DNA of 64,000 nt from Actinomadura sp. HBU206391. GTDB lineage: Bacteria > Actinomycetota > Actinomycetes > Streptosporangiales > Streptosporangiaceae. The notes below the pieces were generated by a model. That model did not search any database. It worked only from the letters and a program-made list of their open reading frames with translations, and was not told the DNA's origin. The stretch's first letter is position 1. The number at the start of each line of letters is the position of its first letter. Below are positions 60,921 through 64,000 of the stretch, piece by piece. The DNA lies in the NCBI RefSeq assembly GCF_014323665.1, contig NZ_JABVEB010000006.1, positions 42,845-106,844 on the forward strand. Direction: 5' to 3'. Made by a program: the position numbers and the translations under genes.

Positions 60921-62054
60921 ATGTCGGGCATGGACGGACAGCTTGGGGAGGACGCGTTCGGCTGGATCGATGCCACGTGCCTCAGCGAGGCGGCGTGTGT
61001 CACCTTCACGGAAGACGATGAGGTAGGCCGCGTTGCTGCCGCGTTCGGCGGACGCTTGGACCACGCCCTACCCGTGGAGGGAGTCCGGCCGCTCGCCGAG
61101 GCGCTGGCCGTCGTCGCCGAGCGGATCCCCGGATCCAGGTTCGGCAAGGGCCTGCCGGTGGCGTTGTTCGCCCGCCGAGACGGCTGGGCGGTCACGTTCG
61201 AGGACAACGGCGGCGAAGGCACCCGCGCGGCGGTCCTTGAACGGGCGTCGCGCGTGTGTCGGTCGGTCAGCGTGTTCTGGAACGTCAACATGCTGACCAA
61301 GTTCGCATTCGCCGAGAACGGGCGGGTGCTGGCGGAGTTCTCCGACGGTGCGCTGGGTTCGGTGCACGGTGCTGACCCCGGTCGCATTGACGCGGCGCTG
61401 GAGGGGCTGGGCTGGGAGAGCAGGTTGGGCGCCATGTTCACGCTGGCGGGCCGGCTCACCGGGCAGGTGTTCACGCCCGAGTGGCTGAACGGTGAGTTCC
61501 TGGCCGTTCCGCTGGTCCGGTGGCCGCGACGCGACGCTGACGGGCGGCTCTTTTTGCCTGAGCTCGACGGGGCGCTGGGTGAGGCGCTGCGCTCGGCGGG
61601 CGAAGGGCCGCTGCGGCGCGCCGCGTTCGCCGCAGCGGAGTACGCCGTGACCATGGCGGGGATCTCTGGTCATCCGGTGATCGCCGAGGCTCTGGCGGCC
61701 TGGCCTGAACGGCCCGCGCTCCTGGAGCGGATGGCGCAGTCAGTGGGCTCACGACCGGCACGCTCTAACCCCGGGCCCATGCGGGCGCAGGGTAGGGCGG
61801 GTGAGACGGCGCCCGCAGTGCGGCCTGCCGATCTCGAAATAGCGCGCCGGCTGCGCGGGTATCCCGAGGGGGTTTCCGACTCTGAGCCCGGGCATGCCAT
61901 GGCGGTCCAGGCGCTCCACCAGGCGACGGAGGCGGCCGCGCCCGTGGTCGTGGCGTACCGGGCGATCAAGTACGCCGACGAGGCGCGGCGGGACCTGGGG
62001 CACGACGTGGCGGGATTGCGCGAGGTCGTGATGCGGGCGTTCGCGGCCTCTTAG
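60921..62054 (+). CDS. DUF6461-family protein
   Basis: A 377-residue intact protein of the actinobacterial DUF6461 type. It opens with GQLGEDAFGWIDATCLSEAACVTFTEDDEVGRVAAAFGGR, then GWAVTFEDNGGEGTRAAVLERASR and VFWNVNMLTKFAFAENGRVLAEFSDG. The family has a two-strand-helix repeat and no known activity; members occur in conflict-system and secondary-metabolism neighbourhoods. The second half has a Pro/Ala/Gly-rich linker (near 280-300) and a helical end. The ATG at 60921 follows GGGTGGTAG. It stands between recombinase-type remnants and an IS630 remnant. Confidence 0.78.
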   Translation: MSGMDGQLGEDAFGWIDATCLSEAACVTFTEDDEVGRVAAAFGGRLDHALPVEGVRPLAEALAVVAERIPGSRFGKGLPVALFARRDGWAVTFEDNGGEGTRAAVLERASRVCRSVSVFWNVNMLTKFAFAENGRVLAEFSDGALGSVHGADPGRIDAALEGLGWESRLGAMFTLAGRLTGQVFTPEWLNGEFLAVPLVRWPRRDADGRLFLPELDGALGEALRSAGEGPLRRAAFAAAEYAVTMAGISGHPVIAEALAAWPERPALLERMAQSVGSRPARSNPGPMRAQGRAGETAPAVRPADLEIARRLRGYPEGVSDSEPGHAMAVQALHQATEAAAPVVVAYRAIKYADEARRDLGHDVAGLREVVMRAFAAS

Positions 62055-62089
62055 CCAGAACCGGTCCCGCTTAGCCAGAACCGGTCCCG
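62050..62089. repeat. 20-bp tandem duplication over the DUF6461 stop codon
   Basis: CTTAGCCAGAACCGGTCCCG occurs twice head to tail (62050-62069 and 62070-62089). The first copy contains the TAG stop of the gene. This resembles the stop-codon duplication at 449-486. Confidence 0.9.
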
Positions 62090-62104
62090 CCAGGCCCGCA
62101 CCTG

Positions 62105-62504
62105 TCATCGCCCAAGCCCTCGGCTATGACGCGGCAGCGTGCCTGGATCGAGGTCTTCTCGTCACTGGAGACGACATACTCATCGTCGCTGAGCGGCACG
62201 CCTTCGAAGGTGCGGGCGTACAGGTCCAGGACCCGTTGGGCCTTGGCGCGGAAGTCCGGGTCGCGGATGAAGATCCAGGACCGGTACTGCCAGGGCTTGA
62301 TCGCGTCCTGGTGCACCCAGCGGCGCACCGTGGACGCCGAGATCGTGTTGCTATTCGTGCGTTGGAGTGCCCGCGGGCTGCCAGTAGCACGATCGATGCC
62401 CGCCGCCGGGCCTGATACTCGGTCTTGTGACCGTAGGCCATCGTCTTCAACCGGTGGCGCTCGGAGGCGGTCAAGGTAAGCGACACGGCTCGGGCCACAG
62501 GCAT
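62105..62504 (-). mobile_element. IS630-family transposase remnant with internal deletion
   Basis: One minus-strand frame starts MPVARAVSLTLTASERHRLKTMAYGHKTEYQARRRASIVLLAARGHSNARIA, the N-terminal domain of IS630 transposases. Another continues ISASTVRRWVHQDAIKPWQYRSWIFIRDPDFRAKAQRVLDLYARTFEGVPLSDDEYVVSSDEKTSIQARCR, reaching the first catalytic Asp. The stretch between them is deleted and the rest of the DDE core is missing. Confidence 0.85.
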
Positions 62505-62698
62505 GGAAGGGCGACGGCCAATCTCGGGGCATCGTTCGGAACGGTCAAGGCGCCTGCGTGCGCCGAGGCGCGATCCGCTCCGCGGTCAAGGGCGCGTGGC
62601 TGCCTGCCAGGGAATCGACGCCGGTGGGAGCCTGTGATCGCAGGTCTGTGCTTTCCGAGAGTGGCGTCGTCCGCTGCCGCGTGTGAGCGGGTTCGAGG

Positions 62699-63466
62699 TC
62701 AGGGCAGGGTGAGGATGCGGGGGCCGTCCTGGGTGATGGCGATGGTGTGTTCGATGTGGGCGGCGCGGCTGCCGTCGATCGTGCGCAGGGTCCATCCGTC
62801 GGGGTCGGTGCGGTAGTCGTTGCGTCCGCCGGCCATGAGCATGGGTTCGATGGCGAGGGCGAGGCCGTGGCGCAGGGGGAAGCCGCGGCCGGGTCGTCCG
62901 TGGTTGGGGACGTGGGGGTCTTCGTGCATCTGGCGGCCGATGCCGTGGCCGCCGAAGTCGGCCGGCATACCGCAGGCGGCCTTGCGTGCGACGGTGCTGA
63001 TGGCATGGGAGATGTCTCCGATGCGGTGACCGACGGTGGCGGCGGCGATGCCGGCGTCCAGCGTCTGCTGGGTGGCGGCGATGAGTTCCAGGTCGGCGGG
63101 ACGGGGGGTGCCGACGGTGAAACTGATCGCGGCGTCGCCGGTCCAGCCGTCGAGTTCGGCCCCGCAGTCGATGCTGACCAGGTCGCCGTCGCACAGGCGG
63201 TAGTCGTCGGGGATGCCGTGCACGACGGCGTCGTTGACGGAGGCGCAGATCACCGCGGGGAAGGGGATGGGGGCGAAGGAGGGCTTGTAGCCAAGGAACG
63301 GAGAGCGCGCCCCGGCCTTGGCCAGGACGGTGCGGGCGGCTTCGTCGAGCTCGCGCAGGCGAACCCCCACGGCTGCCGATTGGCGGACCGCTGCGAGGGC
63401 CTGGGCCACGACGCGTCCGGCTTCACGCATCGTCTCCAGTGCCGTGTCGGTCTTGATCTCCACCAT
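62699..63466 (-). CDS. map: Type I methionine aminopeptidase
   Basis: A 255-residue enzyme that removes the starting Met from new proteins. The five metal ligands are present: Asp100 and Asp111 (SIDCGAELDGWTGDAA), His174 (GGHGIGR), Glu207 (LAIEPM) and Glu239 (AAHIEHT), and His83 contacts the substrate. There is no N-terminal extension. It is divergent from a small XRE gene with only about 60 bases between starts, and a palindrome lies in that gap, so this copy is probably regulated and may be a second map gene beside the housekeeping one. Confidence 0.94.
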   Translation of the reverse strand: MVEIKTDTALETMREAGRVVAQALAAVRQSAAVGVRLRELDEAARTVLAKAGARSPFLGYKPSFAPIPFPAVICASVNDAVVHGIPDDYRLCDGDLVSIDCGAELDGWTGDAAISFTVGTPRPADLELIAATQQTLDAGIAAATVGHRIGDISHAISTVARKAACGMPADFGGHGIGRQMHEDPHVPNHGRPGRGFPLRHGLALAIEPMLMAGGRNDYRTDPDGWTLRTIDGSRAAHIEHTIAITQDGPRILTLP

Positions 63467-63498
63467 GTGTCGTGACTCCCTGCGGCGCGAATCTACCC

Positions 63499-63516
63499 AA
63501 TACCTATACCGGTATT
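63499..63516. promoter_or_regulatory. Palindromic operator between map and the XRE gene
   Basis: AATACC-TATACC-GGTATT is an inverted repeat with 6-bp arms, and it includes the perfect 10-bp palindrome ATACCGGTAT (63506-63515). It lies 12 bases before the XRE start and 32 bases from the map start, in the AT-richest part of the gap. The XRE protein is the likely binder. Confidence 0.75.
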
Positions 63517-63528
63517 AGTATCACGGGC

Positions 63529-63804
63529 ATGGTGAGAGTTCCTTTGAGCCCGCAAGAGCGGCAACGTGGAGAGCGGTTCGGGGCCCTGCTCCGCGAGGCC
63601 CGCGGTGACCGCAGCATGGTGGATGTGGCCGCCACAGCAGGGGTGTCCGCGGAGACACTCCGCAAGATCGAGACCGGCCGGGCCCCGACCCCGGCCTTCT
63701 TCACCGTGGCGGCCCTGGCCCACGCGCTGGACCTATCGCTGGACGACCTGGCCACAGCCTGCGCAGAGGATGCCGACGGCGGTGGCCAGGCCGTGTCGGC
63801 GTGA
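63529..63804 (+). CDS. Small XRE-family regulator
   Basis: A 91-residue protein consisting almost only of a Cro/C1-type helix-turn-helix: RQRGERFGALLREARGDRSMVDVAATAGVSAETLRKIETGRAPTPAFFTVAALAHALDLSLDDLA. ATG 63529 is chosen because the operator-like palindrome lies directly upstream; there is no clear ribosome site, so the message may be leaderless or nearly so. It is divergent from map and likely represses both genes. Confidence 0.88.
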   Translation: MVRVPLSPQERQRGERFGALLREARGDRSMVDVAATAGVSAETLRKIETGRAPTPAFFTVAALAHALDLSLDDLATACAEDADGGGQAVSA

Positions 63805-64000
63805 ACGTCACGAGACCTGCAGTCCGACCGAACATGGCGCGGGAGTGCCGATCTTCGCCGCATGGCACCAGATCGACGCTGTCTTCTCGGCACGGCGCGG
63901 ACCCTAAGGTCAACCCCGAAGGACTTCGAGCCGACCACTAAGCGATAGGAGCTGATCGGCTGGCCGGGGCGTCCGGAGGGCAGCAGCCAGGGTGAGGCTC
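63805..64000. other. Window end, nothing recognised
   Basis: No coding frame with family similarity or a ribosome site was seen in the last 196 bases on either strand. A GGAG at 63949-63952 and GGAGG at 63975-63979 could precede a gene starting beyond the window. Confidence 0.4.

Overview
The window is high-GC DNA with GC-biased third codon positions, frequent GTG starts and GGAGG-type ribosome sites. It carries typical actinomycete families: an MmyB-type XRE regulator, STAS and MEDS anti-sigma proteins, DUF5753 and DUF6461 proteins, an SCO1860-like secreted protein, and a cysteine-free L33/L31 pair. A filamentous actinobacterium is very likely. An order such as Streptosporangiales is only a guess. 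No tRNA, rRNA or CRISPR array was seen.

Layout. 0-9 kb: end of an XRE/MmyB regulator, a PAP2 phosphatase, a cold-shock protein with an intrinsic terminator in its leader, a DEAD-box helicase, a GNAT-PhzF fusion, a STAS antagonist, a hemerythrin and a NUDIX hydrolase. 9.3-12.9 kb: a 1202-residue protein joining a caspase-like protease, a STAND-type P-loop NTPase and a Ser/Thr kinase; this is the most striking gene here and a candidate conflict or suicide module. 13-21 kb: Ca2+/H+ antiporter, decayed regulator pieces, a small regulator/membrane-protein operon with a perfect inverted-repeat operator, asparagine synthetase, TetR, and a STAS + MEDS-kinase pair. 21-29.5 kb: methyltransferase, phenylacetate-CoA ligase-like enzyme, then the overlapping glgX-treY-treZ operon that turns glycogen into trehalose. 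29.5-41 kb: cell-envelope proteins, hemerythrin, carboxylate-amine ligase, a broken histidine kinase, a D-threonine aldolase-like enzyme, an ECF sigma factor with a membrane partner, and a zinc-starvation set (CobW-like protein, L33 and L31 without zinc-binding cysteines) around a Zur-like palindrome. 41-46 kb: a guanidine-III riboswitch before a frameshifted guanidinium exporter, a receptor-type Ser/Thr kinase, decayed azlD/cupin/GntR pieces and an intact histidine kinase paralogous to the broken one. 46-55 kb: Cys-rich ArsR-like regulator beside folE and a ferredoxin reductase, MFS transporter, divergent regulator/enzyme pairs (ArsR-hydrolase, LysR-SDR) and small proteins. 55-62.6 kb: a graveyard of IS30, IS3, IS5 and IS630 pieces, a resolvase, and broken ANT, DHFR-like and VOC genes, with an intact phosphotransferase and a DUF6461 gene. 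62.7-63.8 kb: methionine aminopeptidase divergent from a small XRE regulator.

Across the window a 19-bp motif (AACAACTGCATGATCACGG and variants) occurs at least 12 times, always between genes, often as facing pairs that would fold into hairpins, once as a tight triple direct repeat. It looks like a genome-specific interspersed element.
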